From Anaerocolumna sp. (GTDB taxonomy: Bacteria > Bacillota > Clostridia > Lachnospirales > Lachnospiraceae): 64,000 nucleotides of DNA. The DNA is taken from positions 1 to 64,000 of the forward strand of contig JAQSXJ010000035.1 in assembly GCA_029256725.1 (NCBI GenBank), written 5' to 3'. Under the pieces are notes generated by a model. It made no database searches. It was not told where the DNA came from and saw only the letters and a program-made list of their open reading frames with translations. The position numbers and the translations under genes are program-made. Shown here one piece after another: positions 51,414-61,799 of the stretch; the first letter of the stretch is position 1, and each line of letters starts with the position of its first letter.

Positions 51414-53765
51414 CTATTCTGACCTCAGAGCTTCAATAGCATTCTTTCTGGAGGCCATTTTAGCTGGAATATGACCACCTAATACAGTAAGGATTGTACT
51501 GATGGCAACCAGGAATACCGCATGCTCGATTTTAAGAGAAGCTACACCTTCCAATTCTGTAATGGTGAATAAGATTGCATTGATGGGAAAAGTCAGAGCC
51601 CAAGCTAATACAACACCAAGTAAACCGGAGAAGATTCCAAGGATGGTGGTTTCTGCATCAAATACACGGGTGATATCTTTCTTTCTGGCTCCTAATGCCC
51701 TTAAAATACCGATTTCCTTGGTACGTTCCAATACAGAAGTATAAGTTATGATGGATATCATAATAAGACTCACTACCAGTGATATTGCAGCAAAGGCTAT
51801 GAGAACTATGGTAATACCATCCATAATGCCGCTGGTCAGACTGGACATGGTCGCTGCCAGATCTGTGTAAACTATCTGGTCCTTAGCGTCCTTTCCGGTA
51901 TTATACTGATCCAGGTAATCCGTAACTGCATCCTTATCTTCAAAATTATCAGGATATACCATAATTACATAAGGTGTTGCATTTCCGCCAAGGTAGGATA
52001 AGAATACATCTTTTGTATCCTCCGTTAATTCTTCCATGGTAATCACGTTCTTATTGCTGTTTTCCTGGGCTTTTACAATTGCAGAATCTTTGGCACTGTC
52101 TATTACAAGCTCAGATAATTCATCACTGTATGCAATTCCCGGAAGCAAGAGACCCATGGTAACTTCTTCTTTCTGACGTACTACACCAGCTATCTTAACA
52201 GTAATGGAATCTGCTGAATCGTACATAGCCTGATAATCATTGTTCGGCAGATAAGTTCCTGCTTCTGTGGGTACATAATATACATCATTGGGTATGATTT
52301 TAAATTCTGTTCCCACAATGTCATTAAAATTAATACTGTCCTTTCCATCTGTTTCAAAGCCGAGACTATTAAGGATATTATAATCCACACGATTTCTGGT
52401 ATCGATTACCAGCACCAGATCCGTTTCCTTTGTGGGATATTCACCGGATAACAGATCATAGTTCTTTGTAAGGTAAGACTCTTCATCCGCTTTTAACTGC
52501 TTAGGGTAAGAAGATAACCCCATAGAGCCAGTAAGTGCAGCTCCAGAACCACCGCTTCCGGAGCTCTGACTCTGAGAGCTTAAGGATACAGGTATTACAT
52601 TGTCCTCTACGTTACGGACCATATTCATGGATACCAATCTGGAATACCCGATGCTGCTGCAGATTTCAGGATCGATCTTATTTAAGTAATCCAAATAATC
52701 CTGCGTGAAGATATTTCTGTGGGAAATCTGCGTATCCGCAGGGTCATAAAGCGTTACTTTATCTGTTTCTGCAAAAGATTCAGCTTCCTCATTCGCTCTC
52801 TCTTCCCTCATTTTCTCCATGCTCTCGGCATCAACTGTAGTAGCTGACTGAGAAATTATAATAGGGAACTCCGCCATTGCATCTTTTTGGAAGTCATCAA
52901 TCTGCGTCTGAAAACCGGTAGATAAACTTAATATTACAGCAATTCCTATGATACCGATACTGGAAGCAAAAGCAGTTAATATGGTCCTTCCCTTCTTGGT
53001 ACGGATATTATTAAAGGAAAGCCTTAGAGCTGTAAGGAAACTCATACTGGTCTTCTTTAGCTTAAATTCATCACCTTTTGGTTTTTCGATATGAGGGTGG
53101 GTATCAGATATGATTTTACCGTCCTGAAACCTTATGATACGGTCTGCATAACTTTCTGCCAGTTCCGGATTATGGGTTACCATGATTACCAGTCTTTCTT
53201 TGGCAACTTCTTTAATTAATTCCATAATCTGAATACTGGTATTACTGTCCAGAGCACCTGTTGGTTCATCACACAATAAAATCTCCGGGTCATTTGCTAA
53301 GGCTCTGGCTATTGCAACACGCTGCATCTGACCGCCGGAGAGCTGATTGGGTTTCTTGTGCAGATGCTCTTTCAGCCCCACTTTTTCTAATACTTCAACA
53401 GCTCTTTTGTGTTTCTCCTCTGCCGAAACACCACTTAATGTCATACCAAGTTCAACATTTGCTACAATACTAAGATGCATGATAAGATTGTAGCTTTGGA
53501 ATACAAAACCTATGGAATTGTTTCGATAGGCATCCCAATCCCTATCGGTAAAATCCGCTGTTTTCTTTCCCTTGATTACAAGATCTCCTGAATCATATCT
53601 ATCAAGCCCTCCGATGATATTTAAACAGGTAGTCTTCCCCGATCCACTTGTTCCAAGTATTGCTACGAATTCCTTTTGCCTGAAAGCAACACTAATTCCG
53701 TCAAGGGCTTTGGTTTCTATTCCCCCGACATTGTAAGATCTTTTTACATTTTTTAATTCCAGCAA
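51414..53765 (-). CDS. MacB-like ABC transporter, fused ATPase and FtsX-type permease
   Basis: A 783-residue fusion. The N-terminal ATPase has [24 protein letters not shown] and ILLCDEPTGALDSNT. The membrane part starts with FLTALRLSFNNIRTKKGRTILTAFASSIGI, followed by a ~380-residue extracytoplasmic domain and three C-terminal membrane segments with TSVLERTKEIGILRALGARKKDI, the FtsX signature. Such proteins export peptides, antibiotics or lipoproteins, or transmit signals. The TTG start at 53765 follows AAGGAGG; an ATG 54 bases upstream overlaps the promoter -10 box and is not used. No partner membrane-fusion protein is adjacent. Confidence 0.88.
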   Translation of the reverse strand: MLELKNVKRSYNVGGIETKALDGISVAFRQKEFVAILGTSGSGKTTCLNIIGGLDRYDSGDLVIKGKKTADFTDRDWDAYRNNSIGFVFQSYNLIMHLSIVANVELGMTLSGVSAEEKHKRAVEVLEKVGLKEHLHKKPNQLSGGQMQRVAIARALANDPEILLCDEPTGALDSNTSIQIMELIKEVAKERLVIMVTHNPELAESYADRIIRFQDGKIISDTHPHIEKPKGDEFKLKKTSMSFLTALRLSFNNIRTKKGRTILTAFASSIGIIGIAVILSLSTGFQTQIDDFQKDAMAEFPIIISQSATTVDAESMEKMREERANEEAESFAETDKVTLYDPADTQISHRNIFTQDYLDYLNKIDPEICSSIGYSRLVSMNMVRNVEDNVIPVSLSSQSQSSGSGGSGAALTGSMGLSSYPKQLKADEESYLTKNYDLLSGEYPTKETDLVLVIDTRNRVDYNILNSLGFETDGKDSINFNDIVGTEFKIIPNDVYYVPTEAGTYLPNNDYQAMYDSADSITVKIAGVVRQKEEVTMGLLLPGIAYSDELSELVIDSAKDSAIVKAQENSNKNVITMEELTEDTKDVFLSYLGGNATPYVIMVYPDNFEDKDAVTDYLDQYNTGKDAKDQIVYTDLAATMSSLTSGIMDGITIVLIAFAAISLVVSLIMISIITYTSVLERTKEIGILRALGARKKDITRVFDAETTILGIFSGLLGVVLAWALTFPINAILFTITELEGVASLKIEHAVFLVAISTILTVLGGHIPAKMASRKNAIEALRSE

Positions 53766-53810
53766 ACTTTTTTCCTCCTTATGTCTTAAGTATTTTGCCA
53801 CGTTCCTGTC

Positions 53811-53839
53811 ATTATACATAACGGAGGTACCAAAATCAA
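53811..53839 (-). promoter_or_regulatory. Promoter of the MacB-like transporter gene
   Basis: On the minus strand TTGATT (53834-53839) and TATAAT (53811-53816) are 17 bases apart. Its -10 box overlaps an upstream in-frame ATG, which argues for the downstream TTG start. Confidence 0.7.
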
Positions 53840-53979
53840 AAAAAATACTCTTAAATAATTGTTAAAATTTTATTATAACCTCCCAGTTATAAAAATAGTA
53901 TAGAAGCATTATACCTGGAAAGAAATCACTCTAAAATCAACCTAAGAGCTACCTACATATGAAAAGCTCATTCGCATAC

Positions 53980-54003
53980 TCACATAAACAGAAGTTTATG
54001 TGT
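53980..54003. other. Short hairpin near the hisS 3' end
   Basis: CACATAAAC and GTTTATGTG form a nine-base stem with a four-base loop just beyond the hisS stop. There is no clear T-run, so termination here is uncertain. Confidence 0.4.
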
Positions 54004-54016
54004 AACACATTTATAT

Positions 54017-55255
54017 CTATTTATTTCCTATCAATTGCACTTCTTCCGATTGCCCATAGATAAAGAAACCATCATATCCCTGCTCTTCCAGTCTGTCGAT
54101 AAATTTACCGGTCTTTTTAGGTTTTACAAACAGCGCAACGTTATATGACTCACGGAAATTCTTAGCAGTCTCCATAGCCCCAAGGAAATCCTTCTCATCA
54201 TAAATAACTGCAATCTGCTTCTTTCTGTCTGGTATCTGGTATCCAATATCCGTTAAAATCCCAAATATTCTTTCAAATCCAATAGAGAATCCAACTGCAG
54301 GTATACTGTCATTTAAGAATTTACCGATAAGGTTATCGTATCTTCCGCCACCTGCTATTGCACCTCTGAATTTCGTACTTTCAACTTCAAATACTGTACC
54401 GGTATAATAACCCTGTCCTCTGATAAGGGTAATATCATAATCAATCTCAAATTCACTGTTTACAGCTTTTACAGAATCCAGAATAAATTGAATTTCCTTT
54501 AAGCTCTCTTCTTCCGGGCAAATTTCTGCTGCCTTGCTTAAAGTAAAAGGTTTTGTTGAGAGTATCTCTGCAAGCTTCTCTATACTGGAAGCTGAATATC
54601 CTTTACTGCCAAGTTCGTCCTTGACTCCGTCAAGCCCAATCTTATCCAGCTTATCAATAGATATGCAGACACTATCAAGCTCTTCTGCACCAAAACCGGC
54701 TGTAGTAAGAATGGCCTTTAGAAGCTTTCTATTGTTAACCTTTATTTTAAATTCCCCGATACCAATATTCTTAAGCGCCTGAGCAGTAGTTATAATAAGT
54801 TCAACTTCTGCTGTTAAGGAGGTGGTTCCGATGATGTCAATATCACATTGATAGAACTCTCTTAGGCGACCTTTCTGTGGTCGTTCCGCACGGTAAACTC
54901 TATCTATCTGGATGCATTTAAAGGGTGAAAGAAGCTTGTCCTTGTTGCTGGCATAATATCTGCTGAGGGGTAAGGTAAGATCATAGCGAAGTCCCATATC
55001 ACTAAGTTCTTTTTCATCTTTTGCCTCCAGTGCTTTCTCTAATTTATCCCCTCTTTTTAATATCTTAAAAATAAGGTTTAAATTCTCGCCGCCTTCACTT
55101 TTATCCAAATTCTCAATATCTTCGATGACCGGTGTCATAATTCTCTGAAAACCGCAAGATTGATAGGTTTTTAATATTTGATCCATTAAATAGTCCCTAA
55201 GGGCTGCTTCTTTCGGTAAATAATCATTGGTTCCTTTTACGGTAGAAATTTTCAT
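54017..55255 (-). CDS. hisS: Histidine--tRNA ligase
   Basis: A 412-residue class II aminoacyl-tRNA synthetase. Motif 1 region starts STVKGTNDYLPKEAALRDYL; motif 2 is RVYRAERPQKGRLREFYQCDID; the histidine-binding motif is LIRGQGYYTGTVFE; motif 3 is AVGFSIGFERIF. The usual LDYYTGT reads GQGYYTGT, so HisZ-like divergence is possible, but a C-terminal anticodon-binding domain is present, favouring a true synthetase. The start at ATG 55255 follows AAGGA. The leader has no recognisable T-box. Confidence 0.85.
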   Translation of the reverse strand: MKISTVKGTNDYLPKEAALRDYLMDQILKTYQSCGFQRIMTPVIEDIENLDKSEGGENLNLIFKILKRGDKLEKALEAKDEKELSDMGLRYDLTLPLSRYYASNKDKLLSPFKCIQIDRVYRAERPQKGRLREFYQCDIDIIGTTSLTAEVELIITTAQALKNIGIGEFKIKVNNRKLLKAILTTAGFGAEELDSVCISIDKLDKIGLDGVKDELGSKGYSASSIEKLAEILSTKPFTLSKAAEICPEEESLKEIQFILDSVKAVNSEFEIDYDITLIRGQGYYTGTVFEVESTKFRGAIAGGGRYDNLIGKFLNDSIPAVGFSIGFERIFGILTDIGYQIPDRKKQIAVIYDEKDFLGAMETAKNFRESYNVALFVKPKKTGKFIDRLEEQGYDGFFIYGQSEEVQLIGNK

Positions 55256-55555
55256 AAATGTTCTTCCTTCTTTCAATAAATTATTGTTACAGGCATAGAG
55301 GTGCCTAAGGTGTATACAAAAACCCTTTGCTGTTCTGGATAAACAGAACACAAATCCAGCGCAAGCAGCTTTCATACGCACCCTAATAACAGAATTTGGC
55401 AGCAATGAATGCTGCCTTTATCATACGATAAATTTCGGTTTCTTATATCCGCCTTCTGCTTTAATAGTAATTTTTCTAAAAAAGTGAATAAAGAATACCG
55501 AAAATAAAATCACGCTAATAAACAAAACAAAACTGAGAGTATTCTTAAGAATACT
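55256..55555 (-). other. Intergenic region upstream of hisS
   Basis: Holds a hairpin GGCAGCA with TGCTGCC (about 55399-55420) in the hisS leader and a palindrome AGTATTC TTAA GAATACT (55538-55555) abutting the lipase stop, probably a weak terminator for that gene. An in-frame extension of hisS through this stretch exists but is not supported by a ribosome site. Confidence 0.5.
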
Positions 55556-56497
55556 TTAATGTAATACAGTGTATTTGTCAAGCAGATAGTAGTCTTTTCC
55601 ATGACTGTTTGACAGTATTTCCAATGCTCCGTAACGTATTACCTGTTCTATGGCACAGAAGGAATTAAGGGTCTCCCCTGAGATATTAATTGTATCTGGC
55701 GGATATCCTCCAAAATTGTCCGTTTTATGATACACACAGATTTCCTCTCCTACAGATTTATAAGCCGGCAGCTTAAAGCACTCGGCAAATAATTCCTGAA
55801 TAGGTCCAAGTCGTTTTAATAAAATCATTTCCTGTGCGGTTAACGGCAGATGGCAGACAATATCTAAAAAAGCCTCGTATCGGTAGTGTTTCAGTCTGTA
55901 ATATTCAGCAAAAATCCTGTCTCCAACTCTTGGAGCCCCAAAGGTATATACAGATATCCTGTTCTTATACTCTTCTTTGTTGATTTCTGCCAGCATTTCT
56001 GCCATTAAGCAGGCAACAGCTCCGCCTTTGCTATGACCGGTAACGATTATTTCCGGCTCCAGTCCACTGACTTTAAGTTTATCATAAAGCACTACTGCCT
56101 GGGTTAGCATATCAGTCTTAAGACTTTCTGCTGCACTGAAAAAACCCGCATGGACGAACCCCTTGCCATATGGAGTAAAAGGCACAGGAAGAGCTATAAA
56201 ATTGTTTACCCAATCCAGGATGCTTCCCTCCAAGGTATTATCTCCATCTGTTCCTCTTAAAGCAATTATGAGCTTATTCCCGGCTATTCCCATCAGCCCG
56301 GCATGTATATTATTAAGACCTGCTGTAAAACAATAGATTTTATCTGTGAACCCAGCCATCTTATACCAGTTAACCGGTCTTCCATACAACCATTCATCGA
56401 TCCGTATTCGATAATGAACCGGCAGCTTTCCTTCTTTAATATTATATGCCATCATAGAAGCCGCTAACATAGCCATGGAATCCTTACTGTCAAACAT
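55556..56497 (-). CDS. Class 3 lipase family protein
   Basis: A 313-residue alpha/beta hydrolase of the lipase class 3 type. The nucleophile elbow is VTGHSKGGAVA (S156), RGTDGD near residue 81 is the usual oxyanion-side motif, a probable Asp lies in FLDIVCHLP, and the C-terminal DKYTVLH may carry the catalytic His. No signal peptide is visible, so it may act inside the cell or be exported by another route. The start at ATG 56497 follows GGTGGTG. Directly downstream of an unknown protein gene. Confidence 0.85.
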   Translation of the reverse strand: MFDSKDSMAMLAASMMAYNIKEGKLPVHYRIRIDEWLYGRPVNWYKMAGFTDKIYCFTAGLNNIHAGLMGIAGNKLIIALRGTDGDNTLEGSILDWVNNFIALPVPFTPYGKGFVHAGFFSAAESLKTDMLTQAVVLYDKLKVSGLEPEIIVTGHSKGGAVACLMAEMLAEINKEEYKNRISVYTFGAPRVGDRIFAEYYRLKHYRYEAFLDIVCHLPLTAQEMILLKRLGPIQELFAECFKLPAYKSVGEEICVYHKTDNFGGYPPDTINISGETLNSFCAIEQVIRYGALEILSNSHGKDYYLLDKYTVLH

Positions 56498-56509
56498 AGT
56501 CACCACCAT

Positions 56510-57340
56510 TTATATGTTTTTTTTGCAGATACCAGTTAATGTCACATCAACTGACACTTCATTTGTGGTTTTGCTCTTAACAGTTCCGGCAAGAACGACA
56601 GTGGTGATTTTACCTATAGGAATCCGGAGAATTTTTATCTGATCACTATAAAGATAGATGTCGTTTAACAGACTATCCTTAACAAGTTCTCCGCCGACAA
56701 TCAAGGTGAGCGTGAATACCAGATTACAGTCTTTGGCTCCCTGTAGGGTAATAACACATTCTTCCCAGAAGCAATTTGCCCTAAGATAAAGATTATCAAG
56801 TGTCCCGATTCCTTTAAATGTCCCAAACCAGTTGACTGAAGTCTGTTCTACCGCGTCAGGAGTTATAATGTTACTAACCCTTTCGGACTGTTCAAATCCC
56901 TTGATGGAATTATGAGCTTCAGCAACTTCCCCATAATCAGAAGAGATGTCCAGGCGATGAAGCTCACCATCGCCAGGCTCAGAAAGAATCAGACGCAAGG
57001 TGCCTCCATTTACCCATCCTAAGGATTTTGTCTCCCTCTCTGTGATATTCTTTGATGCCATATTTTCAAAGTAAACCCTTAAATCCTTGCTTTCTTGGTC
57101 CTCATAGGCCAGAACAATAAAGGAACTGTCCGTATGTTCTAATTGATAACAAACAGCTGCTGCAAGATTTTGTGAGCCTACAGCAGCTGTCTCTTCCCAC
57201 TCCACATAGGCAACTGCCTCAGTCTGCCTTTTAATTCGCCCAGGAAAGCAGAAGTTCTTCATGTTTACCTTAAGATTTCTTATCAGAATCCAATCGTAAT
57301 CGGTTTGATTTATAAGAAGTACATAGCCTTCCTGCTTCAA
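56510..57340 (-). CDS. Unknown beta-rich protein encoded with a lipase
   Basis: A 276-residue protein with TTG start after GGGAG. It is rich in strand-forming sequence and has two halves: the first (YVLLINQTDYDWILIRNLKV, AVAYVEWEETAAVGSQNLAAAVCYQL) loosely resembles aegerolysin or actinoporin-like beta-sandwich proteins, the second (DNLYLRANCFWEECVITLQG, EVSVDVTLTGICKKN) looks like another beta-sandwich. No signal peptide. The lipase start lies 12 bases beyond the stop, so the two are co-expressed. The pore-former resemblance is weak and based on pattern only; function unknown. Confidence 0.55.
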   Translation of the reverse strand: MKQEGYVLLINQTDYDWILIRNLKVNMKNFCFPGRIKRQTEAVAYVEWEETAAVGSQNLAAAVCYQLEHTDSSFIVLAYEDQESKDLRVYFENMASKNITERETKSLGWVNGGTLRLILSEPGDGELHRLDISSDYGEVAEAHNSIKGFEQSERVSNIITPDAVEQTSVNWFGTFKGIGTLDNLYLRANCFWEECVITLQGAKDCNLVFTLTLIVGGELVKDSLLNDIYLYSDQIKILRIPIGKITTVVLAGTVKSKTTNEVSVDVTLTGICKKNI

Positions 57341-57409
57341 AACACTCCCTCTTTTCCTCTGCTTGCTTTTTACAATCTATGAAAGAGGTTGTGTATCCAT
57401 ACACGTTTT

Positions 57410-58264
57410 TTAGATTTTCCTATTCTCAGAACATACTTTTGCCAGATCATAAAGTCCTTCTTCAAAATTAACTCCAAAACGGTTATCTGTTCCGGCTTTG
57501 TAGGTTCTGTTAATTGCTCCTGCTGTAAAATCAACGGCCAGCTTTAATGCTGCCTCCATGGAAAATCCACTTAAAAGACCGGTTAACAGTACACTGGAGA
57601 ATACATCACCAGTACCGTGATACATTCCGGGTATTTTCTCCCCTAGAGAATAAACTGTCTTCTTTAAAGCGCTGTCATAGGCTGCCGCTCCTATCTGCCC
57701 TTCCTCAAAATACACTCCTGTAAGTATGACTTTCTTTGCTCCAAATTCAGACATTTTCTTAAGCAATCTTTCAATATATTCAGGAGTATAAGGACCTTCC
57801 CGGTACTCTTCCTGTACTAACAGTGCTGCTTCTGTAATATTAGGAACTATGATATCTGCTTTTTCACAAAGTCCAGCCATTCCTCTGGGAAAATCCTCTT
57901 TAAATGAAGTATATAATCTGCCATTGTCTCCCATAACTGGGTCAACAACAATCAGAGTCTCCTTTTTCTTATACATATCAAATATCTGCGAGACCATATC
58001 CAGCTGTGCAAATGAACCCAAATAACCTGTATAAAGTGCATCGAAGGAAATATCAAGAGTTTTCCAGTGCTCCGCGATAGGAAGAATATCTTCCGTCAGG
58101 TCTCTGAAGGTGAACCCCTCAAATCCGCCCGTATGAGTAGACAAGACCGCTGTAGGGATAATACTTGTTTCATAACCTCCTGCTGAGAGGATTGGTAATG
58201 CTACGGTCAAGGAACATCTGCCGAAGCAGGATATATCATGTATTGCTGCAACTCTTTTCTGCAT
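57410..58264 (-). CDS. Pyridoxal/pyridoxamine kinase (PdxY-like)
   Basis: A 284-residue ribokinase-fold kinase that phosphorylates B6 vitamers. Opening AAIHDISCFGRCSLTVALPILSAGGYE is typical of PdxY-like kinases; VDPVMGDNGRLY and the anion-hole motif YHGTGDVFSSVLLTGLL are conserved. Length is normal. An AGGAGG-type site precedes ATG 58264. Single gene on the minus strand. Confidence 0.9.
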   Translation of the reverse strand: MQKRVAAIHDISCFGRCSLTVALPILSAGGYETSIIPTAVLSTHTGGFEGFTFRDLTEDILPIAEHWKTLDISFDALYTGYLGSFAQLDMVSQIFDMYKKKETLIVVDPVMGDNGRLYTSFKEDFPRGMAGLCEKADIIVPNITEAALLVQEEYREGPYTPEYIERLLKKMSEFGAKKVILTGVYFEEGQIGAAAYDSALKKTVYSLGEKIPGMYHGTGDVFSSVLLTGLLSGFSMEAALKLAVDFTAGAINRTYKAGTDNRFGVNFEEGLYDLAKVCSENRKI

Positions 58265-58696
58265 GTGAATATTTCCTCCTGTTTAGTACTATGAAAGTAT
58301 CAAAGCTGAACTTAATATAGTTTCTGTTAGTAAAAAACTGGTAATTACGAATTCATCTTATTTTTTTATTTTCTATGTCCGATAAAGTAACCATAGCAAT
58401 AAAAGCTTGCACATGGTAATACCTATATTTTCCTTTAGGATTACTGATATGATATAGCAAAACTGGTATATATGCAACGTCCAGTTTTATTATTCTGGAT
58501 AGTGCCAGTTTGTTTCGGCAAATAATCCCATTATTGTCTATTTATAAGAAATATTGTAGAATGTTTTATATACAAGTTGAACTTATGTTTTATTTCTATC
58601 CAAGCATAAAAATACCATAATTCCAAGCATTTATATACTTGGATAGTAAACATCCGATCAACTTCTATTGTTACTATTATTTAGGGAGGGTAATTT
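58265..58696. other. Divergent intergenic region upstream of the chemoreceptor
   Basis: No gene seen. It contains an inverted repeat CTATCCAAG with CTTGGATAG (about 58597-58648) in the chemoreceptor leader and an AACTGG/CCAGTT stem near 58460-58520. No known riboswitch or flagellar-type promoter was recognised. Confidence 0.4.
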
Positions 58697-60478
58697 ATGA
58701 AGCTCAAAAATTTAAAGGTACGTACACAAATTATACTGCTTGCTATTGTTCTGGTTACTGCTACTGTTCTAATCGGTGTTATATCACTTATTTCACAGCA
58801 AAATAGCCTAAAAAGCAATCTGCACGTCCTTGAGACCAGCATCCGGTCAGACTATGACAACAATGTCAGGACCCAAGTAGAAACAGCAATCTCTTTACTT
58901 AACACAGTTTATGAGAAATACCAGACCGGCGAATACACGCTGGAAGAAGCCAAGGTAATCGGTGCAGATTTATTGCGTAATCTTACCTATGGAGACAACG
59001 GTTATTTCTGGGCAGATACATACGACGGTACCAACATTGTATTGTTAGGCACCAAAACAGAAGGAACCAATCGTTTTGATCAAAAAGATGTAAATCAGTT
59101 TGCTTTTATTCAAGCAATAATTGAAGCCGGAAAAAACGGCGGCGGCTTTACCGACTACTGGTTTCCCAAGACCAATGAGACGGAAGCCAGCCCAAAAAGA
59201 AGTTATAGTCAAGCTTTTGAACCCTTCTCCTGGGTTGTCGGAACAGGAAATTATACAGATTATATAGACGATATCGTAAAGCAGACTTCTCAGGACCAGG
59301 AGAAAAAGGTAGAGGCTGTTATAGCTAACAACATTATCATCATACTGCTTACTGTTATTGTTTCAATCTTTCTGTCAGTTTTTATAATATTACGCCTTAA
59401 TAACAGCTTCAAGGCAATTAGCAAGTATCTGGAGCAACTGGCTAAAGGCGATTTCAGGATAACTCTTCCTGATATCTTTAAGAACCGAAAGGATGACTTC
59501 GGTCTTCTGGCGAAAGATTTGGAACATATGAAAATTTCTGTCGGCAATTTAATCGGGAATACCAAGACAGAAGCTGATAAGATCGTTCAGGCCGTAGCGA
59601 ATGCAAAGGATAATATGTTATCCTTAAACAATAACCTGTTAGAAGTATCTGCTACAACGGAGGAATTGGCTGCAGGTATGGAAGAAACCGCTGCTTCCTC
59701 CGAGGAGTTGAATTCAACCTCTTTAGAAATCGAATCAGCCTCAAGAAGCATCGCCGAGAAATCTCAGGATGGAAGCTTAAAGGTTATTGAAATCAGTAAA
59801 CGTGCTGCCAGTACAAAAGAAACTGCGGAAATATCTCAAAATAAGATACAACGTATTAGCAGTGAAATCAGTACTCATTTGAAAGAAGCCGTTGAGCAGG
59901 CTAAAATCGTTGAGCAGATTGATGTATTATCTCATTCTATCATGAATATAACCACACAGACTAATTTGCTGGCATTAAATGCTGCCATTGAGGCAGCAAG
60001 AGCCGGGGAGGCCGGTAAAGGTTTTTCCGTCGTAGCTGATGAAATCAGAAATCTTGCGGAACAGTCTAAGTCCATGGTTCAACAGATTCAGGGTGTTACA
60101 ATCAAAGTTACAGAAGCAGTTGAGGATCTATCTCAAAGTGCAAACAGCTTGTTAGATTTTGTAACCACTGATGTTAACGAAAGTATTGAAAGCTTTATTG
60201 GAATTGCTAAGGATTACAAAGAAGATTCCCTCTATGTAGATAATCTTGTTACAGATTTCAGTGCTACAGCACAGCAGCTGCTGGCCTCGATCCAGAGTAT
60301 CTTGTTGGCAGTAAATCAGGTTTCCTTAGCTGCTTCAGAAGGTGCCTCCGGTACCAGTGATATTGCTGTCAAAGTAGGTGATGTCAACGTTAAATCTGAG
60401 CAGGTAGTAAGTCTGATAGCATCTGCGGATGATAGCTGTCTCGTACTAAAGAATGAAATTAGCCAGTTTAATGTGTAG
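58697..60478 (+). CDS. Methyl-accepting chemotaxis protein with Cache sensor
   Basis: A 593-residue membrane receptor: N-terminal membrane segment (about 10-30), an extracellular Cache-type sensor ([33 protein letters not shown]), a second segment (about 207-229), a HAMP linker, and the signalling domain with the conserved tip [35 protein letters not shown]. The single-Cache motif with YFWADT resembles sensors of small organic acids. A GGGAGG site precedes ATG 58697. No other chemotaxis gene is adjacent. Confidence 0.93.
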   Translation: MKLKNLKVRTQIILLAIVLVTATVLIGVISLISQQNSLKSNLHVLETSIRSDYDNNVRTQVETAISLLNTVYEKYQTGEYTLEEAKVIGADLLRNLTYGDNGYFWADTYDGTNIVLLGTKTEGTNRFDQKDVNQFAFIQAIIEAGKNGGGFTDYWFPKTNETEASPKRSYSQAFEPFSWVVGTGNYTDYIDDIVKQTSQDQEKKVEAVIANNIIIILLTVIVSIFLSVFIILRLNNSFKAISKYLEQLAKGDFRITLPDIFKNRKDDFGLLAKDLEHMKISVGNLIGNTKTEADKIVQAVANAKDNMLSLNNNLLEVSATTEELAAGMEETAASSEELNSTSLEIESASRSIAEKSQDGSLKVIEISKRAASTKETAEISQNKIQRISSEISTHLKEAVEQAKIVEQIDVLSHSIMNITTQTNLLALNAAIEAARAGEAGKGFSVVADEIRNLAEQSKSMVQQIQGVTIKVTEAVEDLSQSANSLLDFVTTDVNESIESFIGIAKDYKEDSLYVDNLVTDFSATAQQLLASIQSILLAVNQVSLAASEGASGTSDIAVKVGDVNVKSEQVVSLIASADDSCLVLKNEISQFNV

Positions 60479-60545
60479 ATAAATTAGTATGGAATTTTCC
60501 AAATAGCTGGACATAAAACGTAGGATGATTTTCATAGTTTACATT

Positions 60546-60582
60546 AAAAAGCTTCGGTGCAGGTGCTACACCGAAGCTTTTT
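60546..60582 (+). terminator. Terminator of the chemoreceptor gene
   Basis: AAAAAGCTTCGGTG pairs with CACCGAAGCTTTTT around a nine-base loop, ~65 bases after the stop. Confidence 0.9.
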
Positions 60583-60646
60583 AATGTTGCAAATGGAAAT
60601 TCATATAAGTTTAATGTCCCGTTTTTTTAAGTTTTAACACTAGGGC

Positions 60647-60712
60647 TGTTGCAGTAAAGGATCGTCACAAGACTTCTTCTACACTTTCTTTCCTTTTGCA
60701 TCAGCCTCTTAA
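60647..60712 (-). terminator. Hairpin downstream of gpsA
   Basis: On the minus strand GAGGCTGATGCA and AGGA pair with TCCT and TGCAACAGCCCT across a long loop. There is no good T-run, so this may be a processing or weak termination structure. Confidence 0.4.
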
Positions 60713-60758
60713 TGTTTATATATTTCTATAGTTACATCTATAGTAAAAACGATTTCCT

Positions 60759-61715
60759 CTAGAACTCGTTTTTTAAATCTCTTGCAAATAATTGTTCCAG
60801 TATAGTCTTCGTATCCTTCTTCTCATACAATACTGTAAATACTGCTTTGCAGATTGGCAGGTCTACCTGATACCTTTCGCCTAATTCTATTAATGCTTTT
60901 ACTGTATAGTAGCCTTCTGCCAGATTTGTATATACTTCTCCTTTTACAAAACTTTCACCAAACCCTCTGTTATGACTAAACTCCGAAAATACTGTGGCCT
61001 GATAATCTCCCAGATGGCATAAGCCATAAGCTGAAAGTTCATTACCGCCCATTGCTTTGATTAATCTTGCAATCTCCCTAGTTCCTCGGGACATTAGTGC
61101 ACCTTTTAATGTAGTAAGATTAAGACCATCTAACATACCAGCTGCTATACCAATAACATTCTTGGCTGCTGCACCTATTTCATTGCCTATTAAATCCTGT
61201 CCATAATAAAAACGTATCAACTCACCGGAAAATTCACTGATAAGTCTCTCCTTGACCTGATTGTCCTCACTGTCAATTACCATACAATTCGGTATATCTC
61301 TTAAATATTCCTGTACATGACCCGGTCCCAGCCAAACGGCAATATGGTTACTTTCATCTATGCCTTGTGCAGCAATTTCTGTTAATCTTCTGCCAGTTCC
61401 AATCTCAATACCTTTCATACACAATACAAAGATTTTATTTGTCACTCCCCGCTGTCTGATTTCTTTCATAAGACTTTCTAACCCTTGGGAATTAACAGAA
61501 ATTACTATAATCTCTGCAGAATCCAAATCAGATAAATCCATAGATAAATTAACGCTTTCCTTAAGTTTTAAAAGTCCGTTGCTCCTAGTCTCTAAGAACT
61601 CCTTCATATGTTTTGATGTACTTCTGCCATATAGGGTTACATCATGACCTATCTTATCTAAATACCAAGCAATAAAGGAACCCCATCTACCACAACCAAT
61701 AACTGTAATATTCAT
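60759..61715 (-). CDS. gpsA: NAD(P)H-dependent glycerol-3-phosphate dehydrogenase
   Basis: A 318-residue dehydrogenase that makes sn-glycerol 3-phosphate for phospholipid synthesis. The nucleotide-binding GCGRWGSFIAWYL (slightly unlike GxGxxG), VWLGPGHVQEYL, IGNEIGAAAKNVIGIAAGMLDGL with the catalytic lysine, and RGTREIARL are visible. Family length is typical. It is preceded by a ~160-base leader that contains a strong terminator, so expression may be controlled by attenuation. Confidence 0.88.
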   Translation of the reverse strand: MNITVIGCGRWGSFIAWYLDKIGHDVTLYGRSTSKHMKEFLETRSNGLLKLKESVNLSMDLSDLDSAEIIVISVNSQGLESLMKEIRQRGVTNKIFVLCMKGIEIGTGRRLTEIAAQGIDESNHIAVWLGPGHVQEYLRDIPNCMVIDSEDNQVKERLISEFSGELIRFYYGQDLIGNEIGAAAKNVIGIAAGMLDGLNLTTLKGALMSRGTREIARLIKAMGGNELSAYGLCHLGDYQATVFSEFSHNRGFGESFVKGEVYTNLAEGYYTVKALIELGERYQVDLPICKAVFTVLYEKKDTKTILEQLFARDLKNEF

Positions 61716-61799
61716 TTTGTCCTCTTTCTCTAAAAAGCTCCGCCATAATACTTATAATTAGTGTTCATTTCTTTCGTTGAAAACATTCGTATTATAAGA

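Noticed and set aside
55256-55405. T-box leader upstream of hisS and a 50-codon N-terminal extension of HisS
   Set aside because: The AGGGTGC stretch is not the T-box AGGGTGGNACCGCG motif, and the extension has no ribosome site; ATG 55255 is the better start.
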